Below the pieces are notes generated by a model. That model saw only the letters and a list, made by a program, of their open reading frames with translations, did no database searches and was not told the DNA's origin. DNA of 64,000 nt from Kineosporia rhizophila (lineage in GTDB: Bacteria > Actinomycetota > Actinomycetes > Actinomycetales > Kineosporiaceae), in contig NZ_JAJSOH010000011.1 of the NCBI RefSeq assembly GCF_021277265.1, forward strand, positions 172,541 through 236,540, written 5' to 3'. Position 1 is the first letter of the stretch, and each line of letters starts with the position of its first letter. Both the position numbers and the translations under genes were made by a program. Below, one piece after another: positions 7,603-15,078 of the stretch.

Positions 7603-8874
7603 TCACCAGTTCTCGATCGATCGGGCGAAGATCCCGGCGATGTCGTCCTCGCTGGGGGTGCGCGGGCAGGTGGCCAGAAGGCGTTGCTGCTTCATGGTTC
7701 CCGGAACCAGGGCGGGGATGTCGGCCTCGGTGTACCCGACGGCCCCGATCCCGTTCGGGATGCCGATGTCGCGCATCAGGTCGACCAGAACGCTGGGCAA
7801 CTGCTCGACCGGGTCGTTGTGCAGTTCCGCGTCCGGCGAGAGCCACCGGGCCGCCCGCAGATGCCGTTCCGGCGCGCTCTCGAAGCTGAACCGGAAGGCC
7901 TCCGGGGCGGTCAGCGAGACCGACATGCCGTGCGGCACCATCGGCTCGTCCTGCGGGTAGCCGGCCGGGTGGAAATCCTTGACCATGCCCGCGATCGGGT
8001 AGGCGTTGGCGTGCGGGATGTGCACCCCGGAGTTGCCGAAGCCCATCCCGGCGAAGGTGGCGGCCAGCATCATCTCGCTGCGCGCCTCGAGGTCGTCGGC
8101 CCCGTGGTGCACCGCCCGGCGGAACGAGCCGGCGATCAGCTTCAGCGACTTCTCGCACCACAGGTCCGAGACCGGGTTGGAACCGCAGTAGGTCACCCGG
8201 TCCTCGGCCCGTTTCCGGTCGAAGGTCTCGTACCAGCGGGCGGTGTACGACTCCAGGGCGTGGCAGACGATGTCCATCCCGGCGCTGGCGGTCACCTCGG
8301 GCGGCAGGCTGAGCGTCAGCAGCGGGTCGACCACGGCCAGGGTGGGCCGCAGCCGCCAGTGGCTGATGCCGGTCTTGACTTTGAGCGAGAGCACGTCCAG
8401 CACGCACATCGCGGTGCTCTCCGAGCCGGTCCCGGCCGTGGTGGGCACCGCGATCAGCGGTTTGAGCTGCCCGGCGGGGGCTTTGGCGGCCCCGATCGGC
8501 TTGTTCAGGTAGTCGAGCAGCTCACCGCCGTCGGTGATGATCAGGTTGACCGCCTTGGCGGTGTCGATCACCGAGCCGCCGCCGACCGCCACGAAGGCGT
8601 CCCAGGGACCCTGCTCCCGGGCGTAGCCGGCCGCCTTGTCCATGCTGTCGTCGGTGGGCTCGACGTGCACGCCGTCGAAGATCTCGGAGCGGATCCGGTA
8701 GCGGGTGAGCTGTTCCTGGATGCGCTGCGGGATGCCGGTGGCGCTGATCGTGGCGTCGGTGATGATCAGTACGCGGGAGACGTCGTACTGGCTCATCTCG
8801 AAGCCGATCTCGTCGATCGCGCCGGGGCCGAACTTCAGCGGCGGGGCGCCCCAGGTGAAGATCGTCTCGTTCAC
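7603..8874 (-). CDS. Iron-containing alcohol dehydrogenase / hydroxyacid-oxoacid transhydrogenase type
   Basis: A 423-residue group III iron-dependent alcohol dehydrogenase. Seen motifs: GGGSVID nucleotide binding, TTAGTGSE, and metal ligands in AGMDIVCHALES, HIPHANAYP and VPHGM. The length and HIPHANAYPIAG segment fit the ADHFE1/HOT group, which oxidises 4-hydroxybutyrate to succinate semialdehyde, often with 2-oxoglutarate as the acceptor (established for the family). In the Agrobacterium blc operon the equivalent enzyme is BlcB (AttL). It overlaps the lactonase stop by GTGA. The specific electron acceptor cannot be read from the sequence. Confidence 0.88.
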   Translation of the reverse strand: MNETIFTWGAPPLKFGPGAIDEIGFEMSQYDVSRVLIITDATISATGIPQRIQEQLTRYRIRSEIFDGVHVEPTDDSMDKAAGYAREQGPWDAFVAVGGGSVIDTAKAVNLIITDGGELLDYLNKPIGAAKAPAGQLKPLIAVPTTAGTGSESTAMCVLDVLSLKVKTGISHWRLRPTLAVVDPLLTLSLPPEVTASAGMDIVCHALESYTARWYETFDRKRAEDRVTYCGSNPVSDLWCEKSLKLIAGSFRRAVHHGADDLEARSEMMLAATFAGMGFGNSGVHIPHANAYPIAGMVKDFHPAGYPQDEPMVPHGMSVSLTAPEAFRFSFESAPERHLRAARWLSPDAELHNDPVEQLPSVLVDLMRDIGIPNGIGAVGYTEADIPALVPGTMKQQRLLATCPRTPSEDDIAGIFARSIENW

Positions 8875-9689
8875 GCGTACACCCCCGGCGCGACGCGCAG
8901 CTGCCGGATCTGTTCCGGGTCGTGGCCGAAAACCATGGTCGCGTCGGTCTCCTCGGCGATCCCGCGGAGCTTCTCCACCGAGGAGTACCAGCTCTCCAGA
9001 TTGTTGACGATGGCGGCCGGCACCGAGGGCGGCCCGTAGCTCTCACCCCGGTAGACCGCGTCCGCGGTGAAGATCATCGTGCCGGACTCGGGCAGGTCGA
9101 CCCGCAGCGACATGCTGCCCGGGGTGTGGCCGGGAGTCTGGATGAAGCTGACGCCGGGCAGGAACTCGGTGTCGCCGCTGACGGTCCGGAACTCCACGTC
9201 CTGGTAGTCGGACTTGATGTGGGCCCCGCTGAACGCCCCGTCGAAACCGAACGCGAACTCCTTCTCCACGTCGCTGACCACGAACGCGGCGCCGCTGTCG
9301 CGGAACAGGCCGAGGTTGCCGGCGTGGTCGAAGTGCAGGTGCGAGAGCACCACGTAGTCGATGTCCCCGGGCGCCACGCCGAGTTGCTGCAGCCGGGCGT
9401 GCAGGTACTCGTCCTCGGACACCTTGTCGTAGGGGAAGAAGTCGTGCAGGCCGGTCGGTTCCCAGCGCTGCTCCCAGTCCGGCGGGCAGCTGGTGTCCCA
9501 CAGCAGCCGGCCCTCCGGGGTGTCGACCAGGACGCAGTGCGTGGGCACGTCCACCCACTCGGGCGGTTCGGCCTTCTGCTGCCGGCTGCGGATCGCCCGG
9601 CCCGGCGCCAGCAGCAGCCAGGTGAGGTCCGCGGTCATCGCCCCGCAGGGCAGGATCGTCAGCTTGGTGCCGGGTTTCGCGAGGGCCAT
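8871..9689 (-). CDS. MBL-fold lactonase (AhlD/AttM/BlcC-like)
   Basis: A 272-residue metallo-beta-lactamase-fold hydrolase with the SHLHFDHAG dinuclear zinc motif, a later TPGHTPGS histidine, a TADAVY aspartate and a C-terminal GHD. Length and motif order match N-acyl-homoserine and gamma-butyrolactone lactonases (AttM/BlcC, AhlD). It has no signal peptide. A GGAGG ribosome binding site precedes the ATG at 9689. As first enzyme of the operon it would open a lactone to a 4-hydroxy acid, which the next two enzymes could oxidise. Actinomycetes also use gamma-butyrolactones as hormones, so signal turnover is possible; simple carbon use is the more economical reading. Confidence 0.85.
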   Translation of the reverse strand: MALAKPGTKLTILPCGAMTADLTWLLLAPGRAIRSRQQKAEPPEWVDVPTHCVLVDTPEGRLLWDTSCPPDWEQRWEPTGLHDFFPYDKVSEDEYLHARLQQLGVAPGDIDYVVLSHLHFDHAGNLGLFRDSGAAFVVSDVEKEFAFGFDGAFSGAHIKSDYQDVEFRTVSGDTEFLPGVSFIQTPGHTPGSMSLRVDLPESGTMIFTADAVYRGESYGPPSVPAAIVNNLESWYSSVEKLRGIAEETDATMVFGHDPEQIRQLRVAPGVYA

Positions 9690-9797
9690 GCGGATCCTCC
9701 GTCGACGTCGTCGTCACGTGCGAGGACACCTCCGGGCACGACCGCGCCCGGAAATGTACGGCCAAAGTCCGATGCGGAAACCCTCCGTCCGCTCCGG

Positions 9798-9813
9798 CCG
9801 TCTGTCAAGACCG
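9798..9813. promoter_or_regulatory. Candidate GntR operator over a TTGACA -35 box
   Basis: CCGTCTGTCAAGACCG is a near-perfect palindrome of the HutC/FarR style (GTCT-N4-AGAC), compare the TGTCTAGACA-like sites bound by that subfamily. On the minus strand it contains TTGACA, a consensus -35 box, with a weak GAGGGT -10 seventeen bases further. It lies between the GntR gene and the lactonase it probably controls. Confidence 0.5.
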
Positions 9814-9827
9814 TCGGCGCCGCCCGG

Positions 9828-10568
9828 TCAGCCGTGCCTGCGCAGCCGGATCCGGTACGAGTAGTGCTGCGGGTCGAAGTGGCTGACCGCCAGCTCCAGG
9901 GGCCGGCCGGTGCCGTCACGGTAGAGCCGCTCGATCCGCAGGACGGGTGAGCCCGGCGGGCAGGCCAGCACCTCGGCCGGCCCGGCGGCGCAGGGGGCCG
10001 CGGTGACGGTCTGCTCCGCGTCGCGGATCGGCCGGCCCAGGTGCTGCTCGAGCAGGCCGATCACGGTGGCGGCGCTGCGGTGGCCGGGCCGGGCCAGCTC
10101 CGGGGCGGCGGCGACCAGCATCTCTCCGGCGGTCGGGGGCAGGCTCACCTCGGTGTGGCAGAACGTCACGCCGCCGTGGGTGCGGGCGAACGAGAGCCGG
10201 CCCACGTCGTCGCCGTCGAGCTCCAGCCGGGCGGCGGCCGCGGCGTCGGTCCGGGTGCGCAGCGGGTGCAGGATCTGCGCCTCGGTGTCCACCGACAGGC
10301 TCATCAGTTCCTCGACCGAGCCGATGTGCCGCAGGTAGCGCTCCGAGCGGTCGACCGCGTAGGTGCCCCGGCCGGGCACCCGGTCGACCAGCCCCTCGGA
10401 GACCAGTTCCTGCATCGCCCGGCGCACCGTCTGACGGCTGACCTGGTGGGTGTCGGCCAGTTCGGCCTCGGTGGGCAGGCGCACCCCGCCGGCGAAGTCA
10501 CCCCGGCGGATGGCCTCGCGCAGGGCGGCCGCCATCGCGCCGTAGGTGCTGTTGCGGGGAGAGGCCAT
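9828..10568 (-). CDS. GntR-family regulator, HutC/FarR type (UTRA domain)
   Basis: A 246-residue regulator. Residues about 5-70 are a winged helix (RLPTEAELADTHQVSRQTVRRAMQELVSEGLVDRVPGRGTY). The rest is a UTRA ligand-binding domain, ending with LYRDGTGRPLELAVSHFDPQHYSYRI, typical of HutC/FarR members. It lies just upstream of the lactonase operon in the same direction, so it is the likely sensor of the lactone or hydroxy acid. It differs from Agrobacterium BlcR, an IclR protein. Only one base separates its ATG from the stop of the upstream membrane-protein gene, so it is also likely carried on that transcript. Confidence 0.88.
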   Translation of the reverse strand: MASPRNSTYGAMAAALREAIRRGDFAGGVRLPTEAELADTHQVSRQTVRRAMQELVSEGLVDRVPGRGTYAVDRSERYLRHIGSVEELMSLSVDTEAQILHPLRTRTDAAAAARLELDGDDVGRLSFARTHGGVTFCHTEVSLPPTAGEMLVAAAPELARPGHRSAATVIGLLEQHLGRPIRDAEQTVTAAPCAAGPAEVLACPPGSPVLRIERLYRDGTGRPLELAVSHFDPQHYSYRIRLRRHG

Positions 10569-10569
10569 C

Positions 10570-11448
10570 TCAGGACGGCTGCTTCCGGGTGGCCTCGGTG
10601 GTCCGGCAGGCCTGCGTGGTCTTCTCGTCCTTCTCCGGCTCCGGGTCGGGCCGGTCCGCCTTGGGCAGCCCCGGCAGGGCCTCGGCGATCTTGCTGAGCA
10701 CCGGCTTCTTCTCGTTAACGGCCTTCAGTTCGGCCTCGCGGGCGGCGGCCTCCGCGGCGGCCCGGCGCTTCTCGTCCTGCTGCCGGCGGCGGCGCAGTTC
10801 GGCCTGGGTCACGAAGAAGGCGATCAGCACCGGCCAGACGTACTGCACCCAGCCGGGCAGGTTCGGCAGGTCGGGCAGGTTGATGTCGATGTCGGGCCAG
10901 GGGATGTCGGGCAGGTCGATCTCCGGCCAGGGGATGCGCGGGAGCTGGATGCGCGGCAGGTCGATCCGGGGCAGGTCGATGTCGGGCCGCCAGGTGATCT
11001 GGCGCAGCAGCCAGATCAGCGCGACCGGCACGAGCACCCCGGCCAGGGCGGTGGCCGTGCGGCGGGCCGCGTACTGGTTCGGGTGTTCGCGGATCCAGGC
11101 CTCCCGGCGGGCCGCCCGGCTGCCCTCCTCGGGCACGAAGTCGGTACCGCCCACCCCGAGGTGGGCCTGGCCGGCCGCGCCCAGGTCCTTGCTCTTCTTG
11201 GCCCCCTCGTCCGCGGCGGAGTACAGCGTGACCTGGCGGGCCGGACCGGTCAGGGAGGGCAGCTTCAGGCGCACCGCTCCGTGGTCCTTGCCGTCCAGCA
11301 CCACCGTGCTGTCGGAGGTCTTCTTGGCCGCCACCTCGGTGCCGTCGCTGGTCCAGCGCAGCACCCAGGACGCGGCCGTGGTGGAGATCTCGACCGTGTG
11401 CTCGTGGCCGTCCTGGGCCAGGTGCCAGCGTTCGGGTTCCTTCGACAT
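10570..11448 (-). CDS. Two-TM membrane protein with Pro-rich xLPxI repeats, unknown function
   Basis: A 292-residue protein that I do not recognise. Residues 1-110 look beta-rich and soluble. Transmembrane segments lie at about 131-149 and 201-216. Between them is a loop of repeated DLPRI, QLPRI, PWPEI, DLPDI units, then INLPDLPNLP (about 155-197), which would face outside. Residues 217-292 are very charged and probably helical, in the cytoplasm. The ATG at 11448 faces the divergent TetR gene across an AT-rich palindrome. The ORF ends one base before the GntR start, so it may be the first gene of the long leftward transcript that includes the lactonase operon. Its role there is unknown. Confidence 0.7.
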   Translation of the reverse strand: MSKEPERWHLAQDGHEHTVEISTTAASWVLRWTSDGTEVAAKKTSDSTVVLDGKDHGAVRLKLPSLTGPARQVTLYSAADEGAKKSKDLGAAGQAHLGVGGTDFVPEEGSRAARREAWIREHPNQYAARRTATALAGVLVPVALIWLLRQITWRPDIDLPRIDLPRIQLPRIPWPEIDLPDIPWPDIDINLPDLPNLPGWVQYVWPVLIAFFVTQAELRRRRQQDEKRRAAAEAAAREAELKAVNEKKPVLSKIAEALPGLPKADRPDPEPEKDEKTTQACRTTEATRKQPS

Positions 11449-11472
11449 CAGCTCATCCGTAAGGTCGTCGAC

Positions 11473-11500
11473 TATTAGTAGAGTAGATGCTCTATTAATA
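11473..11500. promoter_or_regulatory. AT-rich palindromic operator between TetR and membrane-protein genes
   Basis: The arms TATTAGTAGAG and CTCTATTAATA are inverted repeats with one mismatch in 11, separated by TAGATG. It is the most AT-rich stretch in the area and lies between two divergent genes. It is a good candidate for the site bound by the adjacent TetR protein, controlling its own gene and the leftward membrane-protein gene. Confidence 0.7.
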
Positions 11501-11568
11501 TAGACGCCGGACCGCCGCACGTCATCCGTCGTGAAGCGGATCGCCGTCCGTCCCGGGAGGGAGTTGCC

Positions 11569-12162
11569 ATGGCCCGCACCGTCGACCCGGCCCGGCACCG
11601 GGCCCGGCGCCTGCAGATCATCGACGCGGCCCTCACCCGGTTCAGCGAGGACGGGTTCGACCGGGCCACCACCACGGCGATCTGCCGCACGGCGGGCATC
11701 GGCTCGGGCACCTTCTTCCACTACTTCCCGACCAAGACGGCGGTGCTGCTGGCGGTGCTGGAAGAGGGCACCGCCGAGACCGAGGAGTGGTTCGCCGCCC
11801 GGAAGGGCAGTGCCGAACCGGCGCGGGTGGTCCTGGAGTACGCCGAGCACCATGCGCTGCAGTGCGCCGACCCCCGGGTCCCGGGGTTCGTGCGGTCGGT
11901 GGGGGCGATCGCGAACGACGCGGAGGTCGCCGTCGCCCTGGAACGCGACGAGGAGGTCATCCGCCAGGGCCTGGAGCCGCTGATCGCCGCGGCCGCCGGG
12001 CGCGGGCAGGTGCGCTCCGACCAGCCCGCCGAGCGCCTCGCGGTCTGGGTGGGGGTGCTGCTGGACGGGTACATCAGCCGGGTGGCGGGGCAGGGCCGGT
12101 TCGACCACCCGGCCGAGCGGGCGATGCTCCTGGACGCGGTGACCCGCCTGCTCAGACCCTGA
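11569..12162 (+). CDS. TetR-family transcriptional regulator
   Basis: A 197-residue TetR protein. The N-terminal HTH reads IIDAALTRFSEDGFDRATTTAICRTAGIGSGTFFHYFPTKTAVLLAVL, standard for the family; the C-terminal ligand-binding domain is not assignable. A GGGAGGGA ribosome binding site lies just before the ATG. It is divergent from the xLPxI membrane protein, with a 28-bp palindrome in between, so autoregulation and control of that gene are likely. It may also be transcribed with the following SDR gene, which starts 25 bases downstream. Confidence 0.9.
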   Translation: MARTVDPARHRARRLQIIDAALTRFSEDGFDRATTTAICRTAGIGSGTFFHYFPTKTAVLLAVLEEGTAETEEWFAARKGSAEPARVVLEYAEHHALQCADPRVPGFVRSVGAIANDAEVAVALERDEEVIRQGLEPLIAAAAGRGQVRSDQPAERLAVWVGVLLDGYISRVAGQGRFDHPAERAMLLDAVTRLLRP

Positions 12163-12187
12163 CGGCCGGGCCGAGTACCTTGACCGC

Positions 12188-12946
12188 ATGAACAGGATTG
12201 CGGTGATCAGTGGGGCCAGCAGCGGCATCGGCGCGGCGACCGCGCGCGGGCTGGCCGGGGCCGGGTACGAGGTGGTTCTGCTCGCCCGCCGCGAGGACCG
12301 GCTGAAGCAGGTCTGCGAGGAGATCCGGCAGGCCGGCGGCATCGCCTGGTACCAGGTGCTCGACGTCACCGACGGCGCCGCCGTGCGGGCCTTCGCCGAC
12401 AGCGTCGAGCGCTGCGACGTGCTGGTCAACAACGCCGGGGGCGCGGTCGGGGCCGACCCGGTGCTCAGCGCCGACGCGGCCGACTGGCGGGCCATGTACG
12501 AGGTCAACGTGATCGGCCCGCTGCAGCTCACCCAGGCCCTGGCGCCGAAGATGCGGCACACCGACGACGCGGTGATCGTGGTGATCGGCTCCACCGCCGG
12601 TGCGGTGGTCTACGAGGGCGGGGGCGGCTACACCGCGGCCAAGCACGGTGAGCACGCCCTGGCCGGCACGCTGCGGCTGGAACTGTGCGGCGAACCGGTG
12701 CGGGTGATCGAGATCCAGCCGGGAATGGTGGCCACCGCGGAGTTCTCGCTCAACCGGTTCGGTGGCGACCAGGCCCGGGCCGACGCGGTCTACGCCGGTG
12801 TGCCCGAGCCGCTCACCGCCGAGGACGTGGCCGACACCGTGGTCTGGACGGTCACCCGGCCGAGGCACGTGAACGTCGACCTCCTGGTGCTGCGGCCCCG
12901 TGCGCAGGCCGCCCAGCACAAGGTGCACCGGGTCAGCCAGGAGTAG
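12188..12946 (+). CDS. Short-chain dehydrogenase/reductase (classical SDR)
   Basis: A 252-residue SDR. TGXXXGXG appears as GASSGIG (residues 9-15), followed by NNAG, a catalytic serine in IGSTAG and YTAAK. Overall it resembles the YdfG-like branch (3-hydroxy acid or general carbonyl reductases), ending in RPRHVNVD, a common YdfG-type tail. LLARRE after the second strand suggests NADP preference. Two bases separate its stop from the GTG of the WYL regulator, so the pair is an operon. The substrate is unknown. Confidence 0.9.
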   Translation: MNRIAVISGASSGIGAATARGLAGAGYEVVLLARREDRLKQVCEEIRQAGGIAWYQVLDVTDGAAVRAFADSVERCDVLVNNAGGAVGADPVLSADAADWRAMYEVNVIGPLQLTQALAPKMRHTDDAVIVVIGSTAGAVVYEGGGGYTAAKHGEHALAGTLRLELCGEPVRVIEIQPGMVATAEFSLNRFGGDQARADAVYAGVPEPLTAEDVADTVVWTVTRPRHVNVDLLVLRPRAQAAQHKVHRVSQE

Positions 12947-12948
12947 CC

Positions 12949-13914
12949 GTGCGCTCCGAGCGCCTGCTGTCGATCATGCTGTTGCTGCAGACCCACGGGC
13001 AACTCAGCGCGTCCGATCTGGCCGCCCGGCTGGAGGTTTCCCCGCGCACCATCATGCGCGACGTGGAGGCGCTGTCGTCCGCCGGTGTGCCGGTGTACTC
13101 GGTGCGGGGCCCGTACGGCGGGATCGCCCTGCTGCCGGGGTACCGCACCGACGTCACCGGTCTCACCGCGGACGAGTCCCGGGCGCTGTTCGTCCTGCTC
13201 AGCGGGGGAGTGCACCGCGACCTGGGGCTCGGCGAGGCGATCGGGCCGGCGCTGCGCAAGGTGATGGCGGCGCTGCCCTCACCGCACCGGCCGGACGCCG
13301 ACCTGCTCAGCCGCCGCATCCTGGTCGACCCCTCGCGCTGGCGGGGTGCGAGTGCCCGCCCCGCGGCCGATCTGGACGTGCTGCAGCAGGCCGTGCTGAG
13401 CGACCGGCGGCTGCGGGTGCGCTACCGGCACGGCGGCGACGGTGCCGAGCGCGACTACACGCTGGACCCGCACGGCCTGGTCAGCAAGGCGGGTACCTGG
13501 TACCTGGTGGCCGAGCACCGTTCCCGGCCGAAACTCTTCCGTTCCGACCGGATCCGGCGGGCCGAGGTCCTGGACGAGGAGGTGCGCCGGTCCGACCCGC
13601 GGGAGCTGCCGCAGATCTGGGACGGACTGCGCCGGGCGATCGACGAGGTGCCCACCCCGCTACTGGCCCGGGTCCGGGTGAGACGCTCGGTGCTGCAACG
13701 GTTCCGGATGGTGCAGGAGACGGACCTGGCGCCCGGTGCGGATTTCGAGGACGACGGTGACGAGTACGTGGTCACCACCCTGGCCTTCCGGTCGGTGGAG
13801 GCCGGGGCGATGCTGCTCGCCTTCGGCCCGGACGTGGAGGTCCTCGACCCGCCCGAGATGCGCCGCTACCTGGCCGGGCGGGCTCTGGCGACCCACGAGC
13901 AGTACAAGTTCTGA
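12949..13914 (+). CDS. YafY-type WYL-domain transcriptional regulator
   Basis: A 321-residue protein with an N-terminal DeoR-like HTH (RLLSIMLLLQTHGQLSASDLAARLEVS; PRTIMRDVEALS), the GPYGGIALLPGY wing, and a WYL domain (KAGTWYLVAEHR around residue 180), then a C-terminal extension. WYL domains sense small ligands or nucleic acid. The GTG start at 12949 was chosen because the HTH starts there. The gene is followed directly by a TGACA-GAAGG-TGTCA palindrome and a small NTF2-like gene, its probable target. Confidence 0.88.
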   Translation: MRSERLLSIMLLLQTHGQLSASDLAARLEVSPRTIMRDVEALSSAGVPVYSVRGPYGGIALLPGYRTDVTGLTADESRALFVLLSGGVHRDLGLGEAIGPALRKVMAALPSPHRPDADLLSRRILVDPSRWRGASARPAADLDVLQQAVLSDRRLRVRYRHGGDGAERDYTLDPHGLVSKAGTWYLVAEHRSRPKLFRSDRIRRAEVLDEEVRRSDPRELPQIWDGLRRAIDEVPTPLLARVRVRRSVLQRFRMVQETDLAPGADFEDDGDEYVVTTLAFRSVEAGAMLLAFGPDVEVLDPPEMRRYLAGRALATHEQYKF

Positions 13915-13920
13915 GGTATA

Positions 13921-13935
13921 TGACAGAAGGTGTCA
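13921..13935. promoter_or_regulatory. TGACA-GAAGG-TGTCA palindrome
   Basis: A perfect 5-bp inverted repeat with a 5-base centre, flanked by GTATA and GGTAT, lies 6 bases after the WYL regulator stop and 58 bases before the next gene. It looks like an operator for the WYL regulator acting on the NTF2-like gene. Confidence 0.5.
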
Positions 13936-13993
13936 GGTATCCCCGGAAGAGTGCTCCAGGTCAGCAGCGAGACCCCTTCCGGAAGGAAATGCC

Positions 13994-14344
13994 GTGAGCA
14001 CCAAGGACATCGTCACCGCCTACTTCGAGGCCTGGACCACCGGTGACATCCCGACCGCGCTGAAGTACGTGGCCCCCGACGTGGTCGTGGTCGGCCCGGC
14101 CGGCCGGCTGGACGGGGCGGACGCCTTCGCCCAGTTCTGCGGCAACTTCGCCGCCCGTCTCACCGGCATCCGGCTGCTCAGGCTGCTGGCCGACGACGAG
14201 GGGGCGGTGCTGTTCTACGAGACGGCCACCGACGCCTCCGCGTCGGCCCTCGCCGCCGAGTACCTGACCGTGAAGGACGGCGTGATCACCGAGGCCCGCT
14301 ACGCCTTCGACCGGCTTCCCTTTGCACAACTGGCCCAGGGATAA
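13994..14344 (+). CDS. SnoaL/NTF2-like small protein
   Basis: A 116-residue NTF2-fold protein: VTAYFEAWTTGDIPTALKYVAPDVVVVGPAGRLDGADAF is the usual SnoaL-like opening, and a YAFDRLPFAQL tail closes the fold. Such proteins may be enzymes (isomerase, cyclase) or only bind ligands. A GGAAGGA ribosome binding site precedes the GTG start at 13994. It lies behind the WYL regulator and its likely operator, which suggests regulation by it. No catalytic residues can be named. Confidence 0.75.
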   Translation: MSTKDIVTAYFEAWTTGDIPTALKYVAPDVVVVGPAGRLDGADAFAQFCGNFAARLTGIRLLRLLADDEGAVLFYETATDASASALAAEYLTVKDGVITEARYAFDRLPFAQLAQG

Positions 14345-14385
14345 AAGCCTTTTCCCCGACACCGCCAGATGTCACAATTTGTCGC

Positions 14386-15078
14386 GTGACTGCGACGAAG
14401 CGTGCACTGATCGTCCGGGGCGGCTGGGCCGGGCACGAGCCGGTGGCCGCCACCGACCTCTTCATCCCCTTCCTGGAGTCCTCCGGCTTCGACGTCCGGA
14501 TCGAGGACGGCCCGGCCGTCTACGCCGACGGTGAGCTGATGGCCGGCATCGACCTGGTGGTGCAGTGCGTGACCATGTCGACGATCGAGCGGGACCAGGC
14601 GCGGGGGCTGAGCCGGGCGGTGGCGGCCGGCACCGGGCTGGCCGGCTGGCACGGCGGGATCGCCGACTCCTACCGTGACTCGGCCGACTACGTGCAGCTG
14701 GTCGGCGGGGTCTTCGCCTGTCATCCGGGCAAGGACCCGGCCGAGCGGGACGACAGCGAGCGGGACAACTTCATCCCGCACCGCGTCGACATCGCCGCCG
14801 GCGACCACCCGATCACCGCCGGGATCGACTCGTTCGACCTGGTCACCGAGCAGTACTGGGTGCTCTCGGACGAGTACAACGAGGTGCTGGCCACCACGAC
14901 GGTGGCGGCCCAGCCCTGGAACGAGTGGAGCCGGCCGATCACCAGCCCGGCGGTCTGGACCCGGCGGTGGGGCCAGGGGCGGGTGTTCGTGGCCACTCCC
15001 GGCCACTCCCTCGACGTTCTGCGCACTCCGCAGGTCAGGACGCTGATCGAAAGGGGCCTGACGTGGGCGAGCCGGTGA
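14386..15078 (+). CDS. ThuA-domain protein
   Basis: A 230-residue ThuA-like protein (class I glutamine amidotransferase-like fold): RALIVRGGWAGHEP at the start, GLAGWHGGIADSY in the middle and ATPGHSLDVL near the end. ThuA was named for trehalose utilisation in Sinorhizobium, and ThuA proteins are commonly paired with Gfo/Idh/MocA dehydrogenases in sugar catabolism. That is the case here: the next gene starts inside its stop codon (GTGA). The GTG start at 14386 sits at the end of a GTCAC...GTGAC inverted repeat (14371-14390). Confidence 0.85.
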   Translation: MTATKRALIVRGGWAGHEPVAATDLFIPFLESSGFDVRIEDGPAVYADGELMAGIDLVVQCVTMSTIERDQARGLSRAVAAGTGLAGWHGGIADSYRDSADYVQLVGGVFACHPGKDPAERDDSERDNFIPHRVDIAAGDHPITAGIDSFDLVTEQYWVLSDEYNEVLATTTVAAQPWNEWSRPITSPAVWTRRWGQGRVFVATPGHSLDVLRTPQVRTLIERGLTWASR

